A stretch of DNA of 41,234 nt from Marinosulfonomonas sp. Lineage in GTDB: Bacteria > Pseudomonadota > Alphaproteobacteria > Rhodobacterales > Rhodobacteraceae. The notes under the pieces were generated by a model that saw nothing but the letters and a program-made list of their open reading frames with translations, did not search any database and was not told where the DNA came from. The stretch covers positions 1 through 41,234 of the forward strand of contig WFNH01000032.1 in NCBI GenBank assembly GCA_015488685.1, written 5' to 3'. The position numbers and the translations under genes are program-made. This document shows, in pieces, positions 16,671 through 25,077 of this stretch (the first letter of the stretch is position 1; each line of letters begins with the position of its first letter).

Positions 16671-17252
16671 TTAACCGTGCAGGTTGTCTTTGCGGCCGAA
16701 AATCAGGCCGAAGATTCCGGTGGCGTAGATATCGTCACCATCGAGTTCCAGCAGAACCTGCGGAAGGCTTTGGTAAGCCTGGCCGGAAATCAGGATGCCG
16801 TGGCGCGTCAAGTCATAGGTCGACAGATGCAACGGACAGGCGCCCAGTGATTTCGTATCGGGTTTATAGCTGTCGTAAAGCGAACCACCCTGGTGGGTGC
16901 AGGCATAGTTGAAGGCAACAACGTCCTGGCCTTCGCCAATACCGCCGCCCGCTTTCACGCCCATTTTAACGATCATCGAGTCGGCATGTTCGCCTTCATC
17001 GGGGTAGGAGAAATCGAACGGTTTATCCAATTCCAGTTCCGACATTTTCGCGATCAGTTTACGCGGGAATTCGGTGATCTGCGCTGGCACTTCTTCGGCC
17101 ATCGGGGTCCCCGGATTCATCGTGATCATGATCGTTGTTGTGACACCGGTGCTGATCAGGAAGTTGCGGCGGGAAACCAGGCATTTGTGCCCGATTGCTT
17201 TGGCAATCTCCTTACGGCGTTCACCGGTCGGTTTTTGTAGTTCATGTGACAT
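16671..17252 (-). CDS. idrB: Iodate reductase Rieske subunit
   Basis: A 193-residue Rieske [2Fe-2S] protein of the AioB type. A twin-arginine signal with SRRNFLIS (27-34) precedes a hydrophobic stretch. The cluster ligands are C118-T-H120 and C139-P-L-H142. The residues that follow each pair (QGGSL and LSTYD) are as in the arsenite oxidase small subunit, and the stabilising disulfide of bc1-type Rieske proteins is absent. It would transfer electrons between a periplasmic cytochrome and the molybdoenzyme, and guide the folded pair through the Tat system. It lies between the peroxidase gene (23-base gap) and idrA (13-base gap), in one transcript. Confidence 0.85.
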   Translation of the reverse strand: MSHELQKPTGERRKEIAKAIGHKCLVSRRNFLISTGVTTTIMITMNPGTPMAEEVPAQITEFPRKLIAKMSELELDKPFDFSYPDEGEHADSMIVKMGVKAGGGIGEGQDVVAFNYACTHQGGSLYDSYKPDTKSLGACPLHLSTYDLTRHGILISGQAYQSLPQVLLELDGDDIYATGIFGLIFGRKDNLHG

Positions 17253-17275
17253 ATTAAAAATCCTCTCCTGAAGGC

Positions 17276-18430
17276 TTACTCGGCAGCCCGCGCTTCATAG
17301 GGTGGCAATTCGGGTGGATCGACGCGCAGCTCGTCGCCGCTAAATGCCTCAAGGAAGGCAACCAGCTGATCCATTTCCTCGTCAGTCAGGCCCAGAGGCT
17401 TGATCTTGTCGGATTTGGTCGAGGCCATCGTGCCATCGGTGAAGTCATTTTCACCACCACCGGCGTTATAGAACTCTACAACTTCGCGCAGATCCCAGAA
17501 CGAGCCGTTGTGCATGTAGGGCGCCGTATACAACGTGTAGCGCAGAGGCGGCGTACGGAATTTACCCATATGCTCAGGCTCTTTGGTGCGGAAATACAGG
17601 CCCGGATCGTCTTTCAGCTTACGATACATCTCCTGCGGCACACCTTTTGCATACAGCTCGTAACGGAAGGAAACCTGCGCAAGGCCATCATCCTCCCAAC
17701 GCTCTGCAGGTGGAACACCAAGGTTATAGTAGTTCTCATCTGTTGCTTGCGGTCCATTGTGGCACTGAATGCAACCCGCCTTGCCGTTGAACAGCTTCAT
17801 ACCGGCAACCTGTTCATCCGTCAGTGCGGATTTGTCACCAGCCAGATACTTGTCAACAGGTGTGTCGTTCACAATCAGGGTGCGTTCAAAAGCAGCAATT
17901 GCGCGCCAAGCATCACCGATCAAAGGATAATCCGTTCCAAATGCTTCTTTGAAGCGCTTGCGATATTCAGGAATAAACGCCATGCGCGTTTCCATCACAT
18001 CGTTTTCACCGTTACCGGCGACCGCACCTTTGGCAGCACTTGGCGCCTGCTTTTCAAGCGAAGCAGCGGCACCCGCCCAGAACAACTGTCCCAGATAGGC
18101 CGAGTTGATTACTGACTGCGAGTTACGCCAGTGAACCGTGCCGGGATATCCGCGCGACAGTGAATCACTAAATGCCCAACCTTGATCAGGTTCATGGCAG
18201 GTGACACAGGCTGTGGACGCATCACCGCCGATACGAGGGTCCCAAAACAGAATTTTTCCAAGTTCGATTTTGGCTTCCGACTGCTTGTTATCAAGCGGGA
18301 TAGGCGGTTCACCAAGCGGTGCCAGTGGCGGGTATTTCGCCATTTCTCCAGCATTGACCATGGCCGCCGAAACTGCAACAGCAGCCACCCCAGCCATTAA
18401 TGTAAGTGTTTTCTTCATCGTTTTCATCAA
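17276..18430 (-). CDS. idrP: Dihaem cytochrome c peroxidase-family protein (IdrP)
   Basis: A 384-residue periplasmic protein of the bacterial dihaem peroxidase/MauG family with an N-terminal signal peptide (cleavage near residue 27). Two c-type haem sites are present: C75-V-T-C78-H79 and C220-I-Q-C223-H224. A TAPYMHNGSF segment (about 302-311) is typical of the second haem domain. In iodate reductase loci two such proteins (IdrP1 and IdrP2) are proposed to remove hydrogen peroxide formed during iodate reduction. I cannot tell from sequence alone which of the two numbers this one should carry. It is adjacent to idrB and starts 12 bases after the other peroxidase gene. The C-terminus is Pro- and acid-rich. 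Confidence 0.85.
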   Translation of the reverse strand: MMKTMKKTLTLMAGVAAVAVSAAMVNAGEMAKYPPLAPLGEPPIPLDNKQSEAKIELGKILFWDPRIGGDASTACVTCHEPDQGWAFSDSLSRGYPGTVHWRNSQSVINSAYLGQLFWAGAAASLEKQAPSAAKGAVAGNGENDVMETRMAFIPEYRKRFKEAFGTDYPLIGDAWRAIAAFERTLIVNDTPVDKYLAGDKSALTDEQVAGMKLFNGKAGCIQCHNGPQATDENYYNLGVPPAERWEDDGLAQVSFRYELYAKGVPQEMYRKLKDDPGLYFRTKEPEHMGKFRTPPLRYTLYTAPYMHNGSFWDLREVVEFYNAGGGENDFTDGTMASTKSDKIKPLGLTDEEMDQLVAFLEAFSGDELRVDPPELPPYEARAAE

Positions 18431-18442
18431 TCCTCTCCCGTC

Positions 18443-19561
18443 CTAGTTCGGCACTTCGCGCCAGTTTTCGATGGCGGGATAGTTGGTTGGAATTTCATCT
18501 TCCCAGACATATTCGGGACCGGTGAGCGGATCACCGGAAAGAGCCTCAAGGAAAGCCACGAGATCTTGCTCTTCCATAAACGTCAGACCCAAAGGACGTA
18601 CTTTGGGGTCAAGGTTCGGGGTGCCTTCACCACCTGCGTTATAGAAAGAAACGATATCGGACAGGTTCTTGAACATACCATTATGCATGTACGGCGCAGT
18701 ATACTTCAGCTCGCGCAATGTTGGTGTTACGAACTTGCCAATATCGCTGCCATCTGCGGGATGGCGAATAATCTGCGCGCCAACATCTTGACTGATGTTC
18801 TGATAGTTCTGAACGCCCATAAACATAGCAAAAGCCGCATATGTCATATTGCGCATTGGATCGGACCAGATATCAGGGTTCTCGGGAACCCCCATGTTGT
18901 GAGCCTTGCCATCTGTAAAACGCGGGCCATAGTGGCAATCAATACAACCGGCTTTGCCTTCAAACAGAGCCCGACCACGTTTTGCCGCATCCGACATAGT
19001 ACCTGTATCAAAAGGTGAACCTTTTGAAATCAGGGTCTTCAAATATTCAGGAATTGCCTTGCGCACAGAGCCGTTCGAAGGTTCGCCATAACCGGCATCC
19101 GCAAACATCTTTACATAAACCGGATCCTGCTTGATGCGTTCCTGCATCAGGCGCATGTCCAGATTCATGCTATAATCTTCGGTGATGCTTTCACGGGTTA
19201 CATCATTCAGGTTCGTACCCAAACGCCCGTCATGGAACCAGTTATCTGCAAGTGCGGTGTTGACCAGTGTTGGCGTATTACGGAAGCCTTTCGAACCCGG
19301 ATAAGCCTGCGAAAGAGCCAGACCGTCTGTAAAGGCTTTGTCTGGCTGGTGACATGTTGAACACGAGATAGCAGCATCGCCAGACAGACGCGGATCGAAA
19401 AACAAACGCTTGCCAAGCGCCGCTTTGGCCTCGTTGAATTCGGGGCCTACGACAGGCCCGATTGCCATGTCTTCAGCCGTTACCGGACCGGAAAGCACCG
19501 TGGCACACATCAATGCTGCCCCCAGCGTTACCGAACCGCTTTTGAACCGAGATATCTTCAT
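18443..19561 (-). CDS. idrP: Dihaem cytochrome c peroxidase-family protein (IdrP), first gene of the iodate reductase operon
   Basis: A 372-residue exported dihaem peroxidase homologue, clearly paralogous to the next gene. The signal peptide ends near residue 29. Haem sites are C67-S-T-C70-H71 and C206-I-D-C209-H210, and the segment TAPYMHNGMF (about 288-297) matches its neighbour. The role proposed for IdrP proteins is peroxide disposal, or possibly electron transfer, alongside IdrAB in the periplasm. It is the first gene of the four-gene transcript; AGGGAG lies a few bases before the ATG. Upstream are three tandem stem-loops and an FNR box, which suggest control by oxygen and possibly by leader structure. 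The P1/P2 numbering is not decided. Confidence 0.85.
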   Translation of the reverse strand: MKISRFKSGSVTLGAALMCATVLSGPVTAEDMAIGPVVGPEFNEAKAALGKRLFFDPRLSGDAAISCSTCHQPDKAFTDGLALSQAYPGSKGFRNTPTLVNTALADNWFHDGRLGTNLNDVTRESITEDYSMNLDMRLMQERIKQDPVYVKMFADAGYGEPSNGSVRKAIPEYLKTLISKGSPFDTGTMSDAAKRGRALFEGKAGCIDCHYGPRFTDGKAHNMGVPENPDIWSDPMRNMTYAAFAMFMGVQNYQNISQDVGAQIIRHPADGSDIGKFVTPTLRELKYTAPYMHNGMFKNLSDIVSFYNAGGEGTPNLDPKVRPLGLTFMEEQDLVAFLEALSGDPLTGPEYVWEDEIPTNYPAIENWREVPN

Positions 19562-19591
19562 CGATCTCCCTTTCTTATTGGAAATTAAATC

Positions 19592-19654
19592 CGACTCGTG
19601 GAGTGCGAGCCGAACGTTGTCTTGGACACAACGTCGCAGGGCGGGTGCCCTGCG
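19592..19654 (-). promoter_or_regulatory. Three back-to-back stem-loops upstream of the iodate reductase operon
   Basis: Three inverted repeats adjoin one another with at most one base between them: 19592-19612 (7 pairs, one G-U, 7-base loop), 19614-19634 (7 perfect pairs, 7-base loop) and 19635-19654 (8 perfect pairs, 4-base loop). They lie between the FNR box and the AGGGAG ribosome site of the first idrP gene. They could be a structured leader RNA or DNA operator repeats, depending on where transcription starts. No U tract follows, so they are not ordinary terminators of the upstream operon. Confidence 0.6.
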
Positions 19655-19657
19655 TCA

Positions 19658-19671
19658 TTGATAGCCATCAA
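19658..19671. promoter_or_regulatory. FNR box of the iodate reductase operon
   Basis: TTGATAGCCATCAA matches the FNR consensus TTGAT-N4-ATCAA perfectly. It lies 97 bases upstream of the first idrP start and downstream of the cytochrome operon. The surrounding block ATTGATRGCCATCAAGRTTC is shared with the box at 25282-25295. Confidence 0.85.
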
Positions 19672-19723
19672 GATTCCGTGATTTCGGGAATATTTTTTGA
19701 AATGTTACCCGCGTTCCAGCCAA

Positions 19724-22003
19724 CTATTGTTGACTGAAACGCTTTCTTGCCCGCCAGGCGATGACCAGAAACAGCAGCCCGGCAAGCAGCGCAGCAGCAA
19801 TCGCAATCCCCATGATTTTGGTCGGGTTTTCGGTGGGTTCCAGCAAAATCCAGTACCATGCAGTAAAGCTGTTCTGGATACCTTTTTCGCCATTCACCCC
19901 ATCCCATGCCGCAAAAGCAATTGGCGTATAGACACCTTCACTGAATTGCAGATCTTTGGCGGATTCGGTTTCTAACGGGCGGTTAAAGACCACTTGCCAC
20001 TGTCCATCGGCCCATTTGCCTTTGGCACTAAGGGCGGAACTGTCTTCGCGTGGTTTAGGCGCTTTGTCCAAACCGACCGCATCCATGATGACAGCTGTTT
20101 CATCGGCGGCAGGTTCAACCGAAGGCGCGGTCCAGACCCACATATTGACGGGGTTCTTTTTGTCCCCCTGACGAAAGTAGGGTTTTTCGTTGGTGCCCGA
20201 CAGAGCCGCCGGAATCTGCACTGCAATTGCATCGCGGGTCGCCTCGACACCATCAACAGCATAGGCTTTCTCCAGATCCGAACCGGGGACCGAATAGGTG
20301 CGGTCATCGACATCAACCCGCATGGAAATGTCCTTGTCATTATAAAGGGCACGCACGGTGACGAATTCGGTCAGAGTTGTGAACAGGCGGGGTTCCTTGA
20401 TAATGTTCGGAGCAACATTGAAGGTCATCGCAGGGGCAGTATCCCACAGCGGATCGGCCGGATCGGTTGGCAGATCGCCATCCACGCGGATCGCTTTGAT
20501 CACAGATTCGCCTTTGGAAACCGGTACAGCGGCATCGCGCAGTGTCATCACATAATTGGCCACAGCCCAACGGGTTTTGATGTCCAGCGCTGTGGTGTGC
20601 TCGGGCATTGGCGACGACGGAATCCCGACAGACAACCGCTGGAACACATCCTCGACATCGCGCGTCACACGCCAGCTTTCGGGGTGGGTCAGGTTGCGGG
20701 GCCAGATACGGTTGCCCGCGTCATCGGCCAGACGTTTGCCCGATGTAATGTTCCCGCGCCCTTTCATGCCATGACAGGCCGCACAAATGCTTTCGAATTT
20801 CTCTTTGCCCAGCGCCAGCAATTCGGGCGTGACTTCGGGCTTTGTTCCCAGATCAATCGGACTTAACTCGTCCGGCTCGACATCGTCCCAGTATCCAAAC
20901 ACCTTGATCTTCTGGATCAATCCATCAATTTCGGCATCAGACAGGATTTCGCCCCAAGCTGGCATCGCCGTGCCGGTCAGACCGTTCTTGATGGTATTGC
21001 GCAAATCATCATCAGACGGGAATTCCGAGTTGTTATCGGTGGTTTTGTATTTGAACAGGCCAAGGGTGAAATCACGCGGCTTGGGATACATCCGTTCCGC
21101 CGCCACCCCCAGACCGTCACCATCCACACCGTGGCACTGCGAACAGCGTTTCATGTAAACGGCGTCGATCTGTTCTTCTGTCAGCGCGGCGTTGGGATCG
21201 ACCGGCGCAGGCGCGACCGCATCGGCAGATTTTTCTTCCAGCTCCCATGAACGCGGCTCGTATCCGGTATAGTCATAGAGGAACGAAATGATCTTCCAGA
21301 CTTCGTCCTCTTTTAGCATTTCTTCCCAGACCGGCATCGCCGAGGCCCAGGGCGTGCCCTCGCGTGGCAGGCCGGGGCCGCCTTGGGTGATGCGCCAGAA
21401 CAGGAAGGATTCCTGCAACTGTGCGATCATCCCGACGTCCTGAAAGTTGATCGGGCGCGGGGTGAAGGTTTTGGCAAAATGGCCTTCGCCGTTCAGCAAA
21501 TCACCGTGGCAGTAGACGCAGTTCTTATAATAAAGCTGCGCCCCTTCGGCGACAATCGCCTGATATTCATCTGACGTTTTATCAAACTGTTCGCGGTATG
21601 GGTTTTGCAATTTAAGCAGATCATATGTCTTGCCATAAGCATGCAGGCTGGACGGTGGCGCGGGGTGAACCGTGCGCAATTCCAGCGGCGATGTGACGGA
21701 CGGCTTGACCATGTCATACGTCAAATAGCCAACACCGCCAACCACCGCCGCAAAAGCAGCAATGCGGGGCAGTAACATTTTCGGCGAACCAAACAACGCC
21801 ATCAACGGCGCAAAGAATCTGGCCGCCATTTTGTTGTCGAACGTCACAACCAACAGCACAGCAACCGTGCAGATGATCATATACTGGATCAGCAGGGACG
21901 CCGGCACAGGCGGGTTCAGCACATAGGCGAAGACCACATAAAGCGCTGTCAAAAGAAGAACCGACAGGAACAGGGGGTGTTTGAAAAAGCGCATCATATT
22001 CAT
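19724..22003 (-). CDS. Membrane-anchored trihaem cytochrome c with EB_dh-like haem b domain
   Basis: A 759-residue electron-transfer protein. Two or three hydrophobic helices lie in the first 100 residues. Three monohaem cytochrome c domains follow, with C162-V-Y-C165-H166, C287-S-Q-C290-H291 and C407-A-A-C410-H411. Each has a downstream Met-Pro candidate axial ligand (M223, M347, M466). Residues about 500-715 look like the beta-sandwich EB_dh/DMSO-reductase gamma domain that binds one haem b in ClrC, SerC and EbdC. A final membrane helix (about 729-749) precedes a basic tail. It follows the other trihaem gene after three bases, so it is the last gene of the bd-like operon. It probably links the membrane complex to periplasmic enzymes such as the iodate reductase. 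Confidence 0.82.
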   Translation of the reverse strand: MNMMRFFKHPLFLSVLLLTALYVVFAYVLNPPVPASLLIQYMIICTVAVLLVVTFDNKMAARFFAPLMALFGSPKMLLPRIAAFAAVVGGVGYLTYDMVKPSVTSPLELRTVHPAPPSSLHAYGKTYDLLKLQNPYREQFDKTSDEYQAIVAEGAQLYYKNCVYCHGDLLNGEGHFAKTFTPRPINFQDVGMIAQLQESFLFWRITQGGPGLPREGTPWASAMPVWEEMLKEDEVWKIISFLYDYTGYEPRSWELEEKSADAVAPAPVDPNAALTEEQIDAVYMKRCSQCHGVDGDGLGVAAERMYPKPRDFTLGLFKYKTTDNNSEFPSDDDLRNTIKNGLTGTAMPAWGEILSDAEIDGLIQKIKVFGYWDDVEPDELSPIDLGTKPEVTPELLALGKEKFESICAACHGMKGRGNITSGKRLADDAGNRIWPRNLTHPESWRVTRDVEDVFQRLSVGIPSSPMPEHTTALDIKTRWAVANYVMTLRDAAVPVSKGESVIKAIRVDGDLPTDPADPLWDTAPAMTFNVAPNIIKEPRLFTTLTEFVTVRALYNDKDISMRVDVDDRTYSVPGSDLEKAYAVDGVEATRDAIAVQIPAALSGTNEKPYFRQGDKKNPVNMWVWTAPSVEPAADETAVIMDAVGLDKAPKPREDSSALSAKGKWADGQWQVVFNRPLETESAKDLQFSEGVYTPIAFAAWDGVNGEKGIQNSFTAWYWILLEPTENPTKIMGIAIAAALLAGLLFLVIAWRARKRFSQQ

Positions 22004-22006
22004 CCC

Positions 22007-23146
22007 TTATTCAGGCAGGTTCATGAGGTAATCGACAATCAATGACAGTTCGCTGTCATCCATCTGGTCGGCAAAGTCGTCCGGCATCATATCAGCCTCG
22101 AATCCATCGGCGATCGTATCGTTGGGATTCAGAATTGCGGTTTTGATCTGATCCGCAGACATCCGCTTGCCAATCCCGTTCAGTTTAGGTCCGACATCGG
22201 CTTCGGACCCGTCCAGATCGTGGCAACCGGCGCAGCCGAATTTGTCGATCACTTCCAACGCAGTTGTTGCCAGTGGCTCTTCTTCCCCATCATCTGTCGC
22301 GGGGGGTGTATCCGGCAAGGACATCAAATAATCCGCAAGAACCAACAGTTCAGACCCCCGCAAGGATTCGCCGAAATCAGCGGGCATCACATCCGCATCA
22401 AAGCCATCGGCAATCACCGCATTCGGCGCGATGATGGATTCGATCACACCAGCACGATCCATCCGTTTGCCGATACCGTATAATGACGGGCCAATATCCG
22501 CCCCGCTTCCGTTCAGATCATGACAGGCTGCACAGCCATATTCGCCGATAATATTTTCACCCGATGTCAGCAGGGGCGCGGGTTCACCGCCTCCATCACC
22601 GGAATCATCCGAAACCGGCGTATCTTCTGCGCTTGGCAGAGGCACTGTTGGTTCCAGCCCAGCAAGATCTTGTAAAAATGCCGTGACAGCATTCATTTCG
22701 ACCGCAGACAATTCAATCGGCGCCTTATCAACCACCGGCATCGGCGATTCCGTATCGTTGGTGCCTTTTTTACCAAAGCCCGCAACAACATAAGCAGACG
22801 GGTCTTTCATTGATTCAAGGATATAATCCTCAATCGCCTTGGCGCCCTCTTTACCCGCAGCAACACCTGTGTAACGCGGATCAGCCAAACGTTCGGGGAA
22901 CGTCGCCGCCATATCCATTTCCAGCGTATCAGGTGCGCGGCCCATGCCGTTGTGGCACAGGGTGCAAGTGCCTTTGCCCTTATAGATCGTTTCACCAAGG
23001 GCGATCATGCCATCCATATCCAGACCATCGGTCGAGACCTCGACCGGTTCGGAAGTATCCGGCACCACTTGCGGCAACAAATGGGAAATTCCCATGAACG
23101 CCAGCAACATGACAACACTGAAACCGATAACGCGAAGGAAATTCAT
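22007..23146 (-). CDS. Trihaem cytochrome c with internal duplication
   Basis: A 379-residue periplasmic cytochrome with an uncleaved-looking N-terminal hydrophobic segment (about 6-24). Haem sites are C61-T-L-C64-H65, C205-A-A-C208-H209 and C305-A-G-C308-H309. The second and third domains are close copies of each other; both have DLxGSxADxGPxLxGIGKRM, an ADGF(D/E)AD stretch and a Met-Pro pair (about 254 and 354). A Pro/Asp/Gly linker separates them from the first domain. Its start overlaps the stop of the bd-like gene in ATGA, so the two proteins are made in coupled fashion. It is probably an electron donor to, or acceptor from, that membrane protein. Confidence 0.85.
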   Translation of the reverse strand: MNFLRVIGFSVVMLLAFMGISHLLPQVVPDTSEPVEVSTDGLDMDGMIALGETIYKGKGTCTLCHNGMGRAPDTLEMDMAATFPERLADPRYTGVAAGKEGAKAIEDYILESMKDPSAYVVAGFGKKGTNDTESPMPVVDKAPIELSAVEMNAVTAFLQDLAGLEPTVPLPSAEDTPVSDDSGDGGGEPAPLLTSGENIIGEYGCAACHDLNGSGADIGPSLYGIGKRMDRAGVIESIIAPNAVIADGFDADVMPADFGESLRGSELLVLADYLMSLPDTPPATDDGEEEPLATTALEVIDKFGCAGCHDLDGSEADVGPKLNGIGKRMSADQIKTAILNPNDTIADGFEADMMPDDFADQMDDSELSLIVDYLMNLPE

Positions 23147-24900
23147 GCTGCGTCCTCCGTCCCTTTTTGCTTGGTCTGGCCCAGCCGTGACAGCCAGAAC
23201 ACAAATACCATGATCGCCATGAACCCAAGGGTGATTGCAGTAATCACATTGCCCGCATCCCCCAGTGTCGGGATATAATTTTCAGGCGAGTTGTCCTTCA
23301 TGATCGTATAAACATGCCAGTTGGTGCGCAGGCTGGAGCGGATATACCCCATCAGCCCCATCAGCCATGTAAACGCCACCGGCAGCACGAACAGCGCGTA
23401 TTGCGACCTGTTGGTCATTCGGCCCCAGTAAACCTTTTCGGGCTTTGAGCCGCGTAGACGGAAGACATCAATCAACACCGAACCGATGATAATCGTCAGT
23501 GTGCTAACCACCTGCGGAACCGAGGCACCGACCTTGTAAACAGTCGGGGTAATATAGCCGTAAATACCGGCACTGACGATGTTGGTTATCCCCACCACAT
23601 ACAGCGCAACCACAATCATATTGCCCGATTTTGCCCAGCTAACCGTTGGTATACGGGACGAGCGATAGAACAGCTGGAACGACAGGAACGTCATCACCAG
23701 CATCAGGTTCACAGCCGTATTTTTGGCTGGCATGATCCCCAGTGGGCCAAGGATTTTGTGGTGCGTTCCGCCAAGGTTCTGGATTTCATTTGCCGTCAGG
23801 ATCAACGTGTGCGGCGTCAGCCAGACAAGGAAACCGCCAACCACGACAACCGCGATGTATTTCACATATTTTGCATACTCCGCCCCGCGATCTGTGCGCA
23901 TCAGGCCCGACCACAGGTAATAATTCGCCGCCAGCATGATCGTCCCGATCAACACCGCCTGAATAATAAACAGCCACGCCAGAATCCCGCCCATCGCGGT
24001 GATCCCCATTTGCTGGGAATAGGCGTAAATCTCGGCCATCAGCCAGTAGCCGGCGAACGGCAGCGGAATGAAACCAAGGATGGCGATGAAGTTCGAGGTA
24101 TAGCCCATCCAGTCATAATGCGCTTTCTTCTCGGGGTCTTTTTCGGCCAGGAACATGTAAGCAGCATAGCCCCCTACAATCGCGCCGCCATAAGCGATAT
24201 TGGCAAGGAAACGGTGCAGGTTCAGCGGGTTCCACAACGGGTTGCGCGTAGCCTCCCATACGGTGCCGGTGACAGCGCCCGTCGGATCAACGCCAGCGGG
24301 CGACATCATAAAGCTGACCCATGCGTTGGCGATGAACATCAAGGTCAGGCCAACGGTGTTCAACAACAGGCCAATCGACATGTGATACCATTTGCGATTG
24401 CCGCGCCGCAGGGCATCCCATGAGTAAAAGTAGACATAAAGCGTAATGGATTCGAGGCCGAACAACATCGCATAAATCAGCATCTGCCCGCGGAACACCT
24501 TGACCATATAGCCCATCAGATGCGGGTAGAACACCAGTAAAGACAGCAACAGGCCACCACCAACCAAAGCGGTCAGCGAATAGGCGGCCATTGTGATCTT
24601 CATGAATTCACGCGCCATGCTGTCATAGCGGTCATCGCCGGTAACCACGCTCATAAATTCGGTTGCGATGGCGAACAGCGGCACCGCCAGAACGAACGCG
24701 GCAAGGAACAGGTGCATCTGCGCCGCGCTCCAGACAACGGTGCGCCCGCTCACACCGCCAATCATCGGATAATCCAGACGCGAGGGTTTCGGCGCCCCCT
24801 CCAGAACAGCCGCCGCCTGGTCGGCAGCAGCAAGCGCCAGTTCAGGCGCGAAAAGCAGAACAAAGGCGGCAAACAGGGCCAGCAAGCGAGATAGTTTCAT
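23143..24900 (-). CDS. Cytochrome bd-superfamily membrane oxidoreductase lacking a Q-loop (CydA-like)
   Basis: A 585-residue membrane protein with an N-terminal signal-like segment and about a dozen further helices. Features of CydA can be aligned: His63 in AQMHLFLAAF, Glu150 in GLESITLYVYFYSWD, His229 in NLHRFLANIAYGG, and Glu290 in GYWLMAEIYAYS, which takes the place of the CydA GW-x3-E-x-GRQPW motif. The long quinol-binding Q-loop that CydA has between its sixth and seventh helices is absent: only a short hydrophilic turn (about 252-265) is present. Instead there are extra C-terminal helices. This fits the bd-superfamily branches thought to use cytochrome c rather than quinol. No cydB follows; two trihaem cytochromes do. 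Whether it reduces oxygen or another oxidant is unknown. Confidence 0.75.
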   Translation of the reverse strand: MKLSRLLALFAAFVLLFAPELALAAADQAAAVLEGAPKPSRLDYPMIGGVSGRTVVWSAAQMHLFLAAFVLAVPLFAIATEFMSVVTGDDRYDSMAREFMKITMAAYSLTALVGGGLLLSLLVFYPHLMGYMVKVFRGQMLIYAMLFGLESITLYVYFYSWDALRRGNRKWYHMSIGLLLNTVGLTLMFIANAWVSFMMSPAGVDPTGAVTGTVWEATRNPLWNPLNLHRFLANIAYGGAIVGGYAAYMFLAEKDPEKKAHYDWMGYTSNFIAILGFIPLPFAGYWLMAEIYAYSQQMGITAMGGILAWLFIIQAVLIGTIMLAANYYLWSGLMRTDRGAEYAKYVKYIAVVVVGGFLVWLTPHTLILTANEIQNLGGTHHKILGPLGIMPAKNTAVNLMLVMTFLSFQLFYRSSRIPTVSWAKSGNMIVVALYVVGITNIVSAGIYGYITPTVYKVGASVPQVVSTLTIIIGSVLIDVFRLRGSKPEKVYWGRMTNRSQYALFVLPVAFTWLMGLMGYIRSSLRTNWHVYTIMKDNSPENYIPTLGDAGNVITAITLGFMAIMVFVFWLSRLGQTKQKGTEDAA

Positions 24901-24910
24901 AATCAGCCCC

Positions 24911-25039
24911 CTAAACCGGCATCAGATCAGCGCCGACCGGCAACCCCTGACCTTCCATGATCGACTTGTCGATGAAGTAGAAAACAGCAACCCAGACAAC
25001 CAGAGCCACCACAAATACCAGCCACTTGTTTCCCAACAT
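24911..25039 (-). CDS. 42-residue single-helix membrane peptide
   Basis: A small gene with ATG 25039 and TAG 24911-24913. The peptide has one hydrophobic helix (about 6-23, LVFVVALVVWVAVFYFI) after MLGNK and a short polar tail. AAGGAAG lies six bases before the ATG, and the bd-like gene starts ten bases after the stop. The position and size recall the small stabilising subunits of bd oxidases (CydX, CydH) and of cbb3 oxidase (CcoQ), but there is no clear sequence match. It is probably a subunit of the bd-like complex. Confidence 0.7.
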   Translation of the reverse strand: MLGNKWLVFVVALVVWVAVFYFIDKSIMEGQGLPVGADLMPV

Positions 25040-25077
25040 ACGGACTTCCTTATTATTCTTTTGCCTTCAAGCGCGCG

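Noticed and set aside
13979-17252. Arsenite oxidase (AioBA)
   Set aside because: The enzyme pair is of that clade, but the operon carries two dihaem peroxidases and no arsenic-related genes (aioX, aioS, aioR, ars) are seen. Iodate reductase fits better.
19994-20866. 290-codon plus-strand frame opposite the trihaem/EB_dh gene
   Set aside because: Antisense shadow. The minus-strand frame has three CxxCH sites and a clear domain order.
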